DNA from: Dysosmobacter sp.
GTDB lineage: Bacteria; Bacillota; Clostridia; Oscillospirales; Oscillospiraceae
DNA length: 33,309 nucleotides
Direction of reading: 5' to 3'
Assembly (NCBI GenBank): GCA_026169195.1
Contig: JAPFEH010000086.1
Coordinates: 1-33,309 of the forward strand
The translations under genes and the position numbers were made by a program. A model generated the notes under the pieces. That model was not told the DNA's origin and made no database searches. It saw only the letters and a program-made list of their open reading frames with translations. Positions 7,420-15,728 of this stretch are shown here, in pieces (within the stretch, counting starts at the first letter, position 1; each line of letters opens with the position of its first letter).

Positions 7420-8238
7420 ATGGATATGCGGCCCATCGGCGTATTTGACTCGGGTCTGGGAGGCCTGACGGCAGTACGCGCCCTGCGGCAGATCCTGCCG
7501 GAGGAACAATTGATTTATTTTGGCGATACCGCGCGGGTGCCCTATGGCGGGCGCTCCCGTGAGACCATTCTAAAGTATGCGCGGCAGGATGTCCGGTTTC
7601 TCAGATCCTTTGATTTGAAGGCGATTTTGATTGCCTGCGGAACGGTGACCACCACGTCGCTGGAAACCTTGCAGGCGGAAAATCCGCTGCCCATTGTGGG
7701 GGTGGTGGAACCGACCTGCCGCCGGGCGCTTTTGGTAACAAAAAACAAAAAGGTCGGGATCATCGCCACCTTGGCCTCGATCCGCTCCGGCGCTTATGAG
7801 GCGGTGCTGCGGCGGCTGGACCCGTCCGTGGAGGTGCTGGGAAAGCCCTGCCCCCTGTTTGTCCCGCTGGTGGAAAACGGGCGGTTCCGGCCCGGAGATG
7901 TGGTGATCGAAACGGTGGCGCGGGAATATCTGGAGCCGCTGAAGGCCGCCGGCATCGACACGCTGATTCTGGGATGCACCCACTATCCGCTGCTGACGGA
8001 GATCATCAGGGATGTGATGGGACCGGAGGTGACGCTGGTGTCGGCGGGAGAGGAATCTGCCTTTGAGCTGAAACGGCTTTTGAAGGCGGGCGGCCTGCGG
8101 GCGGAAGAGGGGGCGCACTGCGGCGGTGCGGACTTTTATGTCAGCGACCAGCCGGAGGATTTCGAGCGCATTGCGTCCGTATTTTTGCAGGAGAATATTC
8201 GATATGCGGCACGGAGGATTGACATTGACCAGTATTGA
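7420..8238 (+). CDS. murI: Glutamate racemase
   Basis: This 272-residue cytoplasmic enzyme makes D-glutamate for peptidoglycan. The N-terminal motif IGVFDSGLGGLTAV holds the catalytic aspartate/serine region (D10, S11), the first catalytic cysteine is C73 in IACGTVTT, and the second is C186 in LGCTHYPLL. The usual CNT triad is CGT here, so the asparagine after the first cysteine is replaced by glycine, while the rest of the active site appears intact. The ATG at 7420 has GAGGTG 8 bases upstream; a second ATG at 7426 is less well placed. The next gene starts inside murI, so murI, the DUF1934 gene and probably argS form an operon. Confidence 0.95.
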   Translation: MDMRPIGVFDSGLGGLTAVRALRQILPEEQLIYFGDTARVPYGGRSRETILKYARQDVRFLRSFDLKAILIACGTVTTTSLETLQAENPLPIVGVVEPTCRRALLVTKNKKVGIIATLASIRSGAYEAVLRRLDPSVEVLGKPCPLFVPLVENGRFRPGDVVIETVAREYLEPLKAAGIDTLILGCTHYPLLTEIIRDVMGPEVTLVSAGEESAFELKRLLKAGGLRAEEGAHCGGADFYVSDQPEDFERIASVFLQENIRYAARRIDIDQY

Positions 8239-8671
8239 ACCGAATACGCTGCCGGTGATGCTGTCCATCCGGGGCGAGCAGTATTTTGACGATGTGGATC
8301 CGGACAGCACGGAATTGATGACGGCGGGAACCATGCGGCTTGGAGGAGACGGCTCGATCCTGCTGGAATACCGGGAGACGGCTCTGACCGGCATGGAGGG
8401 GACCACCACGGCGTTTGAGATCCGTGGTCCAAGGGTCACACTTACCAGAACGGGAACTGTGAATTCTCAGATGGTGTTTGAAGAAGGCCGGCAGCATACG
8501 TCCTTGTATGAAACGCCCTTCGGGGAGCTGACCGTGGATATCCAGACCAGCCGCCTGCGGCATAATCTCAGCGAACGGGGCGGCATTATGGACATCAAAT
8601 ATTCCATTGCCGTGGAGCATACGGTCACGGGAAGGAACTGCTTTAAGATCCGCGTAAAGCCAAAGACGTGA
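8204..8671 (+). CDS. DUF1934 family protein (YwiB-like)
   Basis: A predicted beta-barrel protein of about 155 residues resembling the DUF1934/YwiB calycin-like family, which commonly lies beside argS in Firmicutes. Its LSIRGEQYFDD start, LLEYRETALTGMEGTTTAFEI core and ending MDIKYSIAVEHTVTGRNCFKIRVKP fit that family's short alternating-strand pattern. Function is not established; a lipocalin-like ligand role is only inferred from the fold. Start choice is open: ATG 8204 has AGGAG 10 bases upstream, while TTG 8225 has GGAGG 7 bases upstream and would give a 148-residue protein. Both lie within murI, so the genes overlap. It is followed 46 bases later by argS. Confidence 0.8.
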   Translation: MRHGGLTLTSIEPNTLPVMLSIRGEQYFDDVDPDSTELMTAGTMRLGGDGSILLEYRETALTGMEGTTTAFEIRGPRVTLTRTGTVNSQMVFEEGRQHTSLYETPFGELTVDIQTSRLRHNLSERGGIMDIKYSIAVEHTVTGRNCFKIRVKPKT

Positions 8672-8717
8672 CCGGAGAAACAGAGGAAACTATTTTAACA
8701 AAAGAGGTTTGAATGAT

Positions 8718-10463
8718 ATGATCAACATGATCCAAAACGCGAAAGAACAGGCGGCGGCGCTGGCGATGAACGCCTATCGCGCTGCCGTAGCCGACGGCAC
8801 GCTTCCGCAGGCGGAGGTGAAAACGGCTCCGGTGGAGATCCCCAAGGACACCGCCAACGGAGACTTTACCACAACCTTTGCGCTGGCGGCGTCCAAGGCC
8901 CTGCGGCAGCCGCCCCGGAACATTGCGCAGGCACTGCTGGATCACATGGATCTGACGGGGAGCTGCTTTACCTCTGCGGAGATCGCCGGCCCCGGCTTTT
9001 TGAATTTCCGGCTGGGGGACAGCTGGTATGAGGGCGTCTGCGCTGCGGTGGAGTCTGAGCAGGAGACCTACGGCACCAATGACGGACTGAAGGGCAAGCG
9101 CTATATGGTGGAATTTGTTTCCGCCAATCCGACCGGCCCGATGCACATGGGCAATGCCCGCGGCGGCGTTTTGGGAGACACGCTGGCCTCCGTGCTGACG
9201 GCCTGCGGCGCTGAGGTGACCCGGGAATTTTATGTCAATGATGCAGGCCACCAGATCGATAAGTTCGCCCACTCCATTGAAGCCCGCTATCTCCAGATCC
9301 TGCTGGGCGAGGAGAATGTGCCGTTTCCGGAGGACGGCTATCAAGGCGGCGATATCCGGGATCTGGCGCAGGCCTATTACGAGAAAAACGGCGACAGCCT
9401 GCTGCATGTTCCGGAGGCGGAGCGGCAGGAGGTTCTGGCACAATTCGGCCTGAGCGTGAACCTGCCCAAGATGAAGACCGACCTGCAGCGCTATAAGATC
9501 GAATATGACAACTGGTTCTATGAGTCTGCGCTTCATGAGAGCGGATATGTGGCCGAGACCGTGGACCTGCTGACGGAGAAGGGCTGGACCTATGAGAAGG
9601 AGGGCGCCTTGTGGCTCCGTACCGCCGACATTATGCGGGAGAATCTGCGGAAGGCCGGAAAAAAGGAAAAGGACATCGAGAAGCTGGATCTGAAGGACGA
9701 CGTACTGCGCCGTGCCAATGGCTTCTACACCTATTTTGCCGCGGATATTGCCTACCATCGTAATAAGTTTGCGGTTCGGGGCTTCGACAAGGTCATCAAC
9801 ATCTGGGGCGCCGACCACCACGGCCATGTGGCGCGCCTGAAGGGCGCGCTGGACGCGCTGGACCTCAACGGCAGCGAAAAGCTGGACATTGTGCTGATGC
9901 AGCTGGTCAAGCTCCTGCGGGACGGCGAGGTGGTCCGGATGTCCAAGCGTACCGGCAAGGCCATCAGCCTTTCCGACCTGCTGGACGAGGTCAGCGTGGA
10001 CGCCGCCCGCTGGTACTTCAATGCCAAGCCCGATACGCAGATGGAATTTGATCTGGGTCTGGCAGTCCGGGAGGACAGCGAAAACCCCATTTATTACGTG
10101 GAATATGCCCACGCGCGGATTTGCTCGCTGCTGCGGGCTTTGGCGGAGGAAGGCGTCAGCGTTCCCGCACAGGCGGATGTGGACATGGCTCTGCTGCGCG
10201 GTGAGACAGAGCAGGCGCTCATCAAGCAGCTGGCCCAGTTCTGCGAGGAGATCAAGCTGGCGGCACGGGATTATGACCCCAGCCACATCAACCGTTATCT
10301 GCAGGAGCTGGCGGCCTGCTTCCACCGGTTCTACAATGCCTGCCGCATCAAGGGTGAGGAGCCTGCGGTGCAGGGCGCGCGCTTGAAGCTGGCGGATGAG
10401 ACGCGGATCGTGCTGAAAAACGGCCTGCGCCTGATCGGTGTGGACGCGCCGGAGAAAATGTGA
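8718..10463 (+). CDS. argS: Arginyl-tRNA synthetase
   Basis: This 581-residue class I aminoacyl-tRNA synthetase charges tRNA-Arg. The N-terminal Add-1 domain (about residues 1-115) is followed by FVSANPTGPMHMGNARGG, containing the HMGN form of the HIGH signature, then NDAGHQI, the WGADHHGHVARLKGAL stretch and VRMSKRTGKAISLSDL (KMSK region). The C-terminal DALR anticodon-binding helix bundle includes YVEYAHARICSLLR and ends FYNACRIKGEE ... IGVDAPEKM. ATG 8718 is chosen because AAAGAGG lies about 10 bases before it; TTG 8709 and ATG 8727 are weaker options. It is the last gene of the murI operon, and a hairpin terminator follows. Confidence 0.97.
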   Translation: MINMIQNAKEQAAALAMNAYRAAVADGTLPQAEVKTAPVEIPKDTANGDFTTTFALAASKALRQPPRNIAQALLDHMDLTGSCFTSAEIAGPGFLNFRLGDSWYEGVCAAVESEQETYGTNDGLKGKRYMVEFVSANPTGPMHMGNARGGVLGDTLASVLTACGAEVTREFYVNDAGHQIDKFAHSIEARYLQILLGEENVPFPEDGYQGGDIRDLAQAYYEKNGDSLLHVPEAERQEVLAQFGLSVNLPKMKTDLQRYKIEYDNWFYESALHESGYVAETVDLLTEKGWTYEKEGALWLRTADIMRENLRKAGKKEKDIEKLDLKDDVLRRANGFYTYFAADIAYHRNKFAVRGFDKVINIWGADHHGHVARLKGALDALDLNGSEKLDIVLMQLVKLLRDGEVVRMSKRTGKAISLSDLLDEVSVDAARWYFNAKPDTQMEFDLGLAVREDSENPIYYVEYAHARICSLLRALAEEGVSVPAQADVDMALLRGETEQALIKQLAQFCEEIKLAARDYDPSHINRYLQELAACFHRFYNACRIKGEEPAVQGARLKLADETRIVLKNGLRLIGVDAPEKM

Positions 10464-10468
10464 CGCCT

Positions 10469-10508
10469 GCAAAGACCCTGTGCGGAAACGCGCGGGGTCT
10501 TTGTTTCT
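10469..10508 (+). terminator. Terminator after argS
   Basis: AAAGACCC pairs with GGGTCTTT, with further pairing of the inner TGCG...CGCG around GAAA, followed by the T-rich TTTGTTTCTG. Confidence 0.7.
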
Positions 10509-10530
10509 GATTCGTCATGATTCGATAGCA

Positions 10531-10553
10531 AACTGTTATGATTTGTAACAGTT
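10531..10553. promoter_or_regulatory. Perfect 8-bp inverted repeat before the lipoprotein gene
   Basis: AACTGTTA and TAACAGTT are separated by 7 bases and centred 74 bases before the start codon at 10616. It has no T-tract and looks more like a protein-binding dyad than a terminator. A weak TTGTAA-17-TATGGA promoter candidate starts within its right half. Confidence 0.5.
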
Positions 10554-10615
10554 TTGTCAGGAAGTTATGGAAAAAACATGATACGCTGACAGCATCAAAG
10601 AAGGAGGTCAACGCC

Positions 10616-11788
10616 ATGAAACGGACATGGATGCTGCTTTTGATGCTGTCGCTGCTGCTGACCGGATGCGGCAGAAAGCCGCAGACGCCGCCTGTCAGCG
10701 AACCGGAGGAACGCCCTCTGGGGGAAGTGGTGCAGGAGGCCTACGGGACGATCGCGCTGGGGAAGGATTTCCGCGTGTCGGTGGAAGCGCCGGACGGTGC
10801 GGTGACGGAACTGGACATCACAGAGGAAAACGCATGGAACGTGGAAGGTCCGGCCCATCTGCTGGCGGAAAGCTACACATGGTCTGCCGCTGCGGAAGCG
10901 GACTGGGAGAAATTGCTGAATGACGAGAACAGGGGATATTTGCTGACTGTATCTTCCAGAGACGGAAAGACCGTGCTTTTCTGCTGCTCGGGCAGCGATC
11001 TGGTGCGGCTGGAGCAGGACGGTACGGCAGTTTACTGCAAGGCGGTCAACCCCAAAGAGGGGACGGAGCCTTTTGAGGGAAAGCTGTATGACCAGCTGGA
11101 GGTGATCGCACGGGATGCCGTGGCCGATCAGGTGTGGCGCGTCACAGCGGACGGAACGCTGGAACCGGCGGATGCGGCGGAGCGCCTTATAGAGCAGGTG
11201 GCGGAACACTACCGCGCAGTTCCGGACTGGGTGGACTGGAAACCTGCGGAGCTTCAGGAAAACGGCGCGAAGGTCTATGACATCTATTGGGGAGACCCGC
11301 AGCAGTTTTGCTGCGGTATGGGCTTCCGGGTGAAGCTGGAAGACCCCATGAGCAGCGAGGCAGTCTATTGGCAGGCCGGAGCGGGTCTGGAGGAGCCGGA
11401 CAGCGAAGGGTTTGCCGGCTGGGGCAAAGAGGTCTATGTGGTGAAGGACGGAACCGGAGACTGGATGGTTGCGGATTACGGCACCGGCGGCTATTATGTG
11501 GAGCTCCCTGTCAGGGAGGAAACCGCCACGGCGGAGCAGCTGGTGGAGGCCTTCCGGCTGACGGAGGGGGAGAGCCATGACCGGATGATCCCGATCCGCC
11601 TGCTGTCCCTGTCTGAGACGGAGCTTGCCAAGCTGCCGGAGGCGATGGACACGCTGCCGGAGGAAACGGCAAAGGACTTGTGCCGCCGGCTGGAAGAGCA
11701 GCTGGACGCCACAAAGGAAAGCGGCGGCTGGGTACTGGAGGATCTGCGGGAAGTGCTGGGACCGTATGCGCGCTACTTGGATGTATAA
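10616..11788 (+). CDS. Lipoprotein of unknown function, 390 aa
   Basis: MKRTWMLLLMLSLLLTGC is a lipoprotein signal peptide with an LLTGC lipobox (lipidated cysteine at residue 18). The mature part begins with a short proline-rich linker and then an acidic, Trp- and Tyr-rich domain. I recognise no family. Repeated phrases such as YDIYWGDPQQFCCGMGFRVK and EVYVVKDGTGDWMVADYG suggest beta-rich domains of the NTF2-like or cystatin-like kind seen in Clostridial lipoproteins, but this is a guess. The ATG at 10616 has AAGGAGG 7-9 bases upstream; the ORF extends further up, but with no signal-peptide logic. It sits alone between two terminators. Confidence 0.8.
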   Translation: MKRTWMLLLMLSLLLTGCGRKPQTPPVSEPEERPLGEVVQEAYGTIALGKDFRVSVEAPDGAVTELDITEENAWNVEGPAHLLAESYTWSAAAEADWEKLLNDENRGYLLTVSSRDGKTVLFCCSGSDLVRLEQDGTAVYCKAVNPKEGTEPFEGKLYDQLEVIARDAVADQVWRVTADGTLEPADAAERLIEQVAEHYRAVPDWVDWKPAELQENGAKVYDIYWGDPQQFCCGMGFRVKLEDPMSSEAVYWQAGAGLEEPDSEGFAGWGKEVYVVKDGTGDWMVADYGTGGYYVELPVREETATAEQLVEAFRLTEGESHDRMIPIRLLSLSETELAKLPEAMDTLPEETAKDLCRRLEEQLDATKESGGWVLEDLREVLGPYARYLDV

Positions 11789-11810
11789 TCCCTCTGAATC
11801 GGTATAAACT

Positions 11811-11847
11811 AAGACTGCGGCCTTCGGCCGCAGTCTTGATTTTTTTA
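11811..11847 (+). terminator. Strong terminator after the 390-aa lipoprotein gene
   Basis: AAGACTGCGGCC and GGCCGCAGTCTT pair perfectly around TTC and are followed by GATTTTTTT. Confidence 0.92.
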
Positions 11848-11929
11848 GAAAAGGACGGCAGACAAACCGGAAACCAAGCGCACGGACTGCGTGCGTTCCG
11901 GAACTGTGTCCTGATGTGCGGAGGCAACG

Positions 11930-12460
11930 ATGCGGAAACGTCTGTTTTTGTGGGAACTGGCAGGATTTTTGTGGACTGCGGCGCTGGGTACGCTGCTGCA
12001 TTTTGCGTATGAATGGAGCGGCGGCAGCGTGGCGGCGGCCTTGGTGGGCGCCGTCAACGAATCCACATGGGAGCATATGAAGCTGCTGTTTGTGCCGCTG
12101 TTTCTGCTCTCCATGGGGCAGGTGTGCTTCATGGGAAAAACCTATCCTGATTTTCTGGCGGTGCGGGCTGTCAGCACCCTGACAGGGCTGGCACTGATTC
12201 CGGTGCTGTTTTACACCTATACCGGTGCATGGGGCCAGATGCGGAACTGGGCCAACATCGCGGTGTTTTTTCTGGCGGCGTTCGGCACGTTTGTGTTGGA
12301 TGCCTGCCTGCTGCGCAGGAACCGCCTGTCATCGCCGTGGCAGCAGCTGCTGGGGCTTGCGGTGCTGTGGGCGCTGGCGTTCTGCTTTATCTGGTGCACG
12401 TTCCGGCCGGTGCATCTGGCGCTCTGGCAGGACCCGCTCACCGGAAGGTACGGGATCTGA
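11930..12460 (+). CDS. DUF6512-like integral membrane protein
   Basis: The 176-residue protein has five predicted membrane segments: FLWELAGFLWTAALGTLLHF, the segment near LLFVPLFLLSMGQV, AVSTLTGLALIPVLFYTYTG, IAVFFLAAFGTFVLDACLL and LLGLAVLWALAFCFIWCTF. The motif VNESTWEHMKLLF between the first two is the hallmark I associate with the DUF6512 family of small Firmicute membrane proteins, whose function is unknown. The ATG at 11930 has GGAGG 6 bases upstream. The 82-base gap after the previous terminator holds an imperfect hairpin (CCGGAA/TTCCGG and CGCACG/CGTGCG at 11867-11901). No promoter was clear. Confidence 0.7.
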   Translation: MRKRLFLWELAGFLWTAALGTLLHFAYEWSGGSVAAALVGAVNESTWEHMKLLFVPLFLLSMGQVCFMGKTYPDFLAVRAVSTLTGLALIPVLFYTYTGAWGQMRNWANIAVFFLAAFGTFVLDACLLRRNRLSSPWQQLLGLAVLWALAFCFIWCTFRPVHLALWQDPLTGRYGI

Positions 12461-12491
12461 ACGGCGGGGGACCGGTCCCGCCGTTCAGATC
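12454..12491 (+). terminator. Hairpin overlapping the end of the DUF6512-like gene
   Basis: GATCTGAACGGCGGG pairs perfectly with CCCGCCGTTCAGATC over 15 bp; the stop codon (12458-12460) lies inside the left arm. Only a weak T-rich tail (TATTTTA) follows, so termination may be partial. Confidence 0.65.
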
Positions 12492-12511
12492 TATTTTACA
12501 ACGGACGGATA

Positions 12512-12541
12512 TTGACCGTATCTGCGCTTTCGGGGTATAAT
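12512..12541 (+). promoter_or_regulatory. Promoter of the xpaC-telA-TPM operon
   Basis: TTGACC (12512-12517) and TATAAT (12536-12541) are 18 bp apart. The start would be about 35 bases before the xpaC start codon. Confidence 0.75.
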
Positions 12542-12582
12542 ACCGTCCATCATAACATGGAGACAAGGGAGGTCTTGCAGTG

Positions 12583-13293
12583 ATGGATACCGGAAGCCGG
12601 AAGCCGGTGGCGCCTTTTTACGCGGTAGGGGCGGTGTGGCTGGTCTGCGGCCTGCTGCTGCCGCTGTATGAGCCGCTGCACTATGGACTGGTGGCGGCAG
12701 CGTCTGCGGGGGTATTTGCCGTGGTGAACGCCATCTGCAAAAACGGCGGCAGCATCGGCGGAACAGAGCAGGCACAGCCGGAGAAAAAGGAACCGGCAGA
12801 GGAGCATACCGGCAACCCGGAGCTGGATCAGATGCTCAAAAACGGGCGGCTCGCCATTGCGGAGATGAAGCGTCTGGATGAAAATATTGCAGATCCGGGG
12901 ATCTCCGCGGATATCGTCCGGCTGGAGCAGGTGTCCGGAACCATCTTTGATGAGGTAAAGCGGGACCCCAAGAAGCTGCCGCAGATCCGGCGCTTTATGG
13001 ACTATTATCTGCCGACGACCCTCAAGCTGCTCAACAGCTATGACCGCATGAGCGGCGCCGGTATTTCCGGAGACAATATCGACGGCACGCTTGCCAAGGT
13101 GGAGGGCATGATGCGCACCATTGTTGCCGCCTTTGAAAAGCAGCTAGACAGCCTGTATGGCGCGGAGGCGCTGGACATTTCCACGGACATCACGGTGCTG
13201 GAGACCATGATGGCACGGGAAGGTCTGACAGGCGGACAGAACAAGACGGCGTCCGGCGCAGAGGGCAAAACAGAGATCAAGCTGGAATTGTAA
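12583..13293 (+). CDS. XpaC-like membrane protein (5-bromo-4-chloroindolyl phosphate hydrolysis family)
   Basis: The 236-residue protein has two closely spaced N-terminal membrane segments (APFYAVGAVWLVCGLLLPLY and HYGLVAAASAGVFAVVNAIC) and then a charged, helical cytoplasmic domain: MLKNGRLAIAEMKRLDENIAD, then FMDYYLPTTLKLLNSYDRM, and an ending around VAAFEKQLDSLYGAEALDIS. This is the layout of XpaC-family proteins, which are usually encoded next to TelA homologues; the phosphatase name is historical and not a proven activity. ATG 12583 is used; GTG 12580 is an alternative, with AGGGAGG 7 bases before it. The next gene, telA, begins 37 bases downstream. Confidence 0.85.
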   Translation: MDTGSRKPVAPFYAVGAVWLVCGLLLPLYEPLHYGLVAAASAGVFAVVNAICKNGGSIGGTEQAQPEKKEPAEEHTGNPELDQMLKNGRLAIAEMKRLDENIADPGISADIVRLEQVSGTIFDEVKRDPKKLPQIRRFMDYYLPTTLKLLNSYDRMSGAGISGDNIDGTLAKVEGMMRTIVAAFEKQLDSLYGAEALDISTDITVLETMMAREGLTGGQNKTASGAEGKTEIKLEL

Positions 13294-13330
13294 TGCAGCT
13301 GAAAGTTTACATCATATGGAGGAGAGACAA

Positions 13331-14509
13331 ATGAGCGAGAACAACATGATGCCCCAGCTGACACTGGATCCCCGGAGCGAGGAGGAAACACCGGTTTTGA
13401 CGCTGGAGGCCGAGGCAGTGACCCCTGCCACACCGGCTCCGGCTCCCGCTGCCCGGCCGGAGGCGGAGCCGGTGAAGCTGGATGACAGCATGCTGTCGGA
13501 CAGCGAAAAGCAGATGGTGGAGGAATTCTCGAAAAAAATCGACGTGATGGATTCCAACCTGATTTTGCAATATGGTGCTGCGGCGCAGAAAAGCGTGGCG
13601 GGATTTTCTGAAAACGCGCTGGCCTCTGTGCGGTCCAAGGATCTGGGGGAGGTGGGAAAGTCCCTCTCCGAGCTGGTGGTAGAGCTGAAGGGCTTTGGAC
13701 AGGAAGAGGAGAAAAAGGGCTTTTTCGGCCTGTTCAAAAAAGCCGGCAACAAGCTGGAGACGATGAAAGCCCAGTACTCCAAGGTGGAAGCCAATGTGGA
13801 TCAGATCGTTCGGGAGCTGGAGCAGCATCAGGTGATGCTGCTGAAGGACATTGCCATGTTTGACCAGATGTACGAGCTGAATCTGAAGTATTATAAGGAA
13901 TTGACCATGTACATTCTGGCCGGCAAAAAGAAGCTGGCAGACCTCCGCGCCGGCGAACTGCCCGCGCTGAAGGAACGGGCGCAGCAGACCGGCGCGCAGG
14001 AAGATGCCCAGCGGTACAATGACATGGCGCAGATGTGCGAGCGCTTTGAAAAGAAGCTCCACGATTTGGAGCTGACCCGTGTGATTTCGATTCAGATGGG
14101 GCCGCAGACCCGGCTTCTGCAGAACAATGACGCCCTCATGGTGGAAAAGATCCAGTCTTCTCTGGTGAATACGATTCCGCTGTGGAAAAGCCAGATGGTG
14201 CTGGCGCTGGGACTGGAACACAGCCGGCAGGCCACGGCGGCGCAGAGCGCCGTTACGGAAATGACCAATGAGCTGCTGAAAAAGAATGCGGATATGCTGA
14301 AAATTGGCACCGTTGAGACAGCCAGAGAGGCGGAACGCAGCATTGTGGATATCGAAACGCTGCAGCACACCAACCAGCAGCTGATCGACACGCTGGACGA
14401 GGTGTTGAACATCCAGCGGGAGGGAGCACAGAAGCGGCAGGCCGCCGAAGCGGAGCTGGGTAAAATCGAGGGCCAGCTGAAACAGAAGCTGCTGGAGCTG
14501 CGCAATTAA
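13331..14509 (+). CDS. telA: TelA/KlaA-family toxic anion resistance protein
   Basis: The 392-residue, largely alpha-helical cytoplasmic protein matches the TelA family, named for tellurite resistance and linked in Firmicutes to cell-envelope stress. An Ala/Pro-rich N-terminal tail (to about residue 45) precedes the helical core. Recognisable strings include FGLFKKAGNKLETMKAQYSK, VMLLKDIAMFDQMYELNLKY, YYKELTMYILAGKKKL and QMGPQTRLLQNNDALMVEKIQ, all typical of TelA. The start is ATG 13331 with GGAGGAGA 5-8 bases upstream; ATG 13316 in frame would place the ribosome site inside the gene. It follows xpaC closely and precedes a TPM-domain gene by about 90 bases, so the three probably act at the membrane as one unit. 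Confidence 0.92.
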   Translation: MSENNMMPQLTLDPRSEEETPVLTLEAEAVTPATPAPAPAARPEAEPVKLDDSMLSDSEKQMVEEFSKKIDVMDSNLILQYGAAAQKSVAGFSENALASVRSKDLGEVGKSLSELVVELKGFGQEEEKKGFFGLFKKAGNKLETMKAQYSKVEANVDQIVRELEQHQVMLLKDIAMFDQMYELNLKYYKELTMYILAGKKKLADLRAGELPALKERAQQTGAQEDAQRYNDMAQMCERFEKKLHDLELTRVISIQMGPQTRLLQNNDALMVEKIQSSLVNTIPLWKSQMVLALGLEHSRQATAAQSAVTEMTNELLKKNADMLKIGTVETAREAERSIVDIETLQHTNQQLIDTLDEVLNIQREGAQKRQAAEAELGKIEGQLKQKLLELRN

Positions 14510-14602
14510 AAAGGACCGGCACGGTTCCGGAAAACATAGGAAATCTTGGCGTTCTCCGGCGGAAGGAGCGGGGGGACCGCGTGGATTTGAGGAACATCGC
14601 TT

Positions 14603-15697
14603 ATGAAAGTATTTCAAAAACGCTCCGTGGCGGCGCTTGTGATGGCGCTGGCCATTCTGGGGGGCATTTTGCTGGGGCAGATCCGGAAACCGTCGGACGT
14701 CAGCGCGCCTTCCACGGCTGTGGTGGGCACATATACGTATGTTTATGACCATGCAGGGGTTCTGACCGATGAGACCATGGCGCACATTGACGCCATGAAT
14801 GCCTCGCTGTTTGCGCAGACCGGTGCCCAGATCATGGTGGTAACGGTGGATACCACCGGCGGCACGGACATCATCGACTATGCGGCGGATCTGGGCAACC
14901 GGTACGGCGTAGGCTCCGCGGAGCGGGACAACGGCCTTGTGCTGGTGCTGGCGCTGGAGGATGTCGCGCAAAACGGCCTTTTGGGGGACTACGGCGCAGC
15001 CTATGGCGATGGCTTGCAGGATTACGGCGAGACTCTGAACAGTCTGCTGTATGCCCGCATGGAAGCGGATTTTGCCGCCGGAAGGTATGACGCGGCGGTG
15101 CAGGAGACGTTCGGCGCCTACATGGATTGGTTTTCGGATCTTTACGACGTGACGATTCGGGAAAATTATATTCCCCCCGTTCGGGAGACGTATTCCGCGG
15201 GAGACGGGTATTACACACAGACCACAGGCTATCTGGCACCTACGATGGGGATGGTATCCTCGGAGCTGTTGACGATTCTGGTGGTTTTGCTGGTTTTGTG
15301 GATCGCGCTGGACGGTGTGCGGTATGGCCGCTACCGCAGGCGCTACATGATGCCCAGCATGGGGATTCCCACCCGACGGTATTACCCTGTTTTCTGGGGG
15401 CGGCCCCGCCGCAGACGTCCGCCCGCAGGCCCGCGCCCGCCCAGAGGGACGGGAGGCGGTGTGACGCGTCCGCCCCGCAGCAGCGGGGGACGCCGTCCTC
15501 CGACGGGCGGCAGCCGCGGCGGAACGTTTGGCGGCGGCTCCTTCGGCGGGGGATTCGGCGGCAGTCGGGGGTCCTTCGGAGGCGGCGGCTCCTTTAGCAG
15601 AGGGTTCGGCGGCAGTCGGGGGTCCTTCGGGGGCGGCGGCAGCTTCAGCAGGAGTTCCGGCGGCAGCCGCGGCGGCTCCAGAGGCGGACGCCGGTAG
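14603..15697 (+). CDS. TPM-domain (YgcG-like) membrane protein with Gly/Ser-rich tail
   Basis: The 364-residue protein starts with an N-terminal membrane anchor (AALVMALAILGGILLGQI). An extracytoplasmic TPM/DUF477 domain spans about residues 45-175, with the usual YVYDHAGVLTDETMAHI start, GAQIMVVTVDTTGG strand and RDNGLVLVLALED motif. A second membrane helix follows (about LLTILVVLLVLWIALDGV), then an Arg/Pro-rich and finally a Gly/Ser/Phe-rich tail ending SRGGSRGGRR. TPM domains occur in photosystem II repair and membrane quality-control proteins, but the bacterial role is unclear. ATG 14603 has GAGGA about 9 bases upstream. The tail contains a 51-bp tandem repeat. It is the last gene of the xpaC operon. 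Confidence 0.87.
   Translation: MKVFQKRSVAALVMALAILGGILLGQIRKPSDVSAPSTAVVGTYTYVYDHAGVLTDETMAHIDAMNASLFAQTGAQIMVVTVDTTGGTDIIDYAADLGNRYGVGSAERDNGLVLVLALEDVAQNGLLGDYGAAYGDGLQDYGETLNSLLYARMEADFAAGRYDAAVQETFGAYMDWFSDLYDVTIRENYIPPVRETYSAGDGYYTQTTGYLAPTMGMVSSELLTILVVLLVLWIALDGVRYGRYRRRYMMPSMGIPTRRYYPVFWGRPRRRRPPAGPRPPRGTGGGVTRPPRSSGGRRPPTGGSRGGTFGGGSFGGGFGGSRGSFGGGGSFSRGFGGSRGSFGGGGSFSRSSGGSRGGSRGGRR
15554..15655 (+). repeat. Two 51-bp tandem repeats encoding a Gly/Ser/Phe-rich 17-mer
   Basis: The units starting at 15554 and 15605 share TTCGGCGGCAGTCGGGGG and nearly all following bases, encoding FGGSRGSFGGGGSFSRG-type segments in the TPM-protein tail. The near-identity at synonymous positions suggests a recent duplication. 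Confidence 0.85.
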
Positions 15698-15728
15698 GAG
15701 ACGGCTGAGAACAGGAAGAACAGGAACA

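Noticed and set aside
8643-10472. A 609-codon minus-strand frame opposite argS
   Set aside because: argS is certain on the plus strand; the reverse frame has no recognisable domain or ribosome site.
15500-15690. Possible CRISPR-like repeat array
   Set aside because: The repeats are an in-frame Gly/Ser-rich protein tail with a 51-bp period and no unique spacers.
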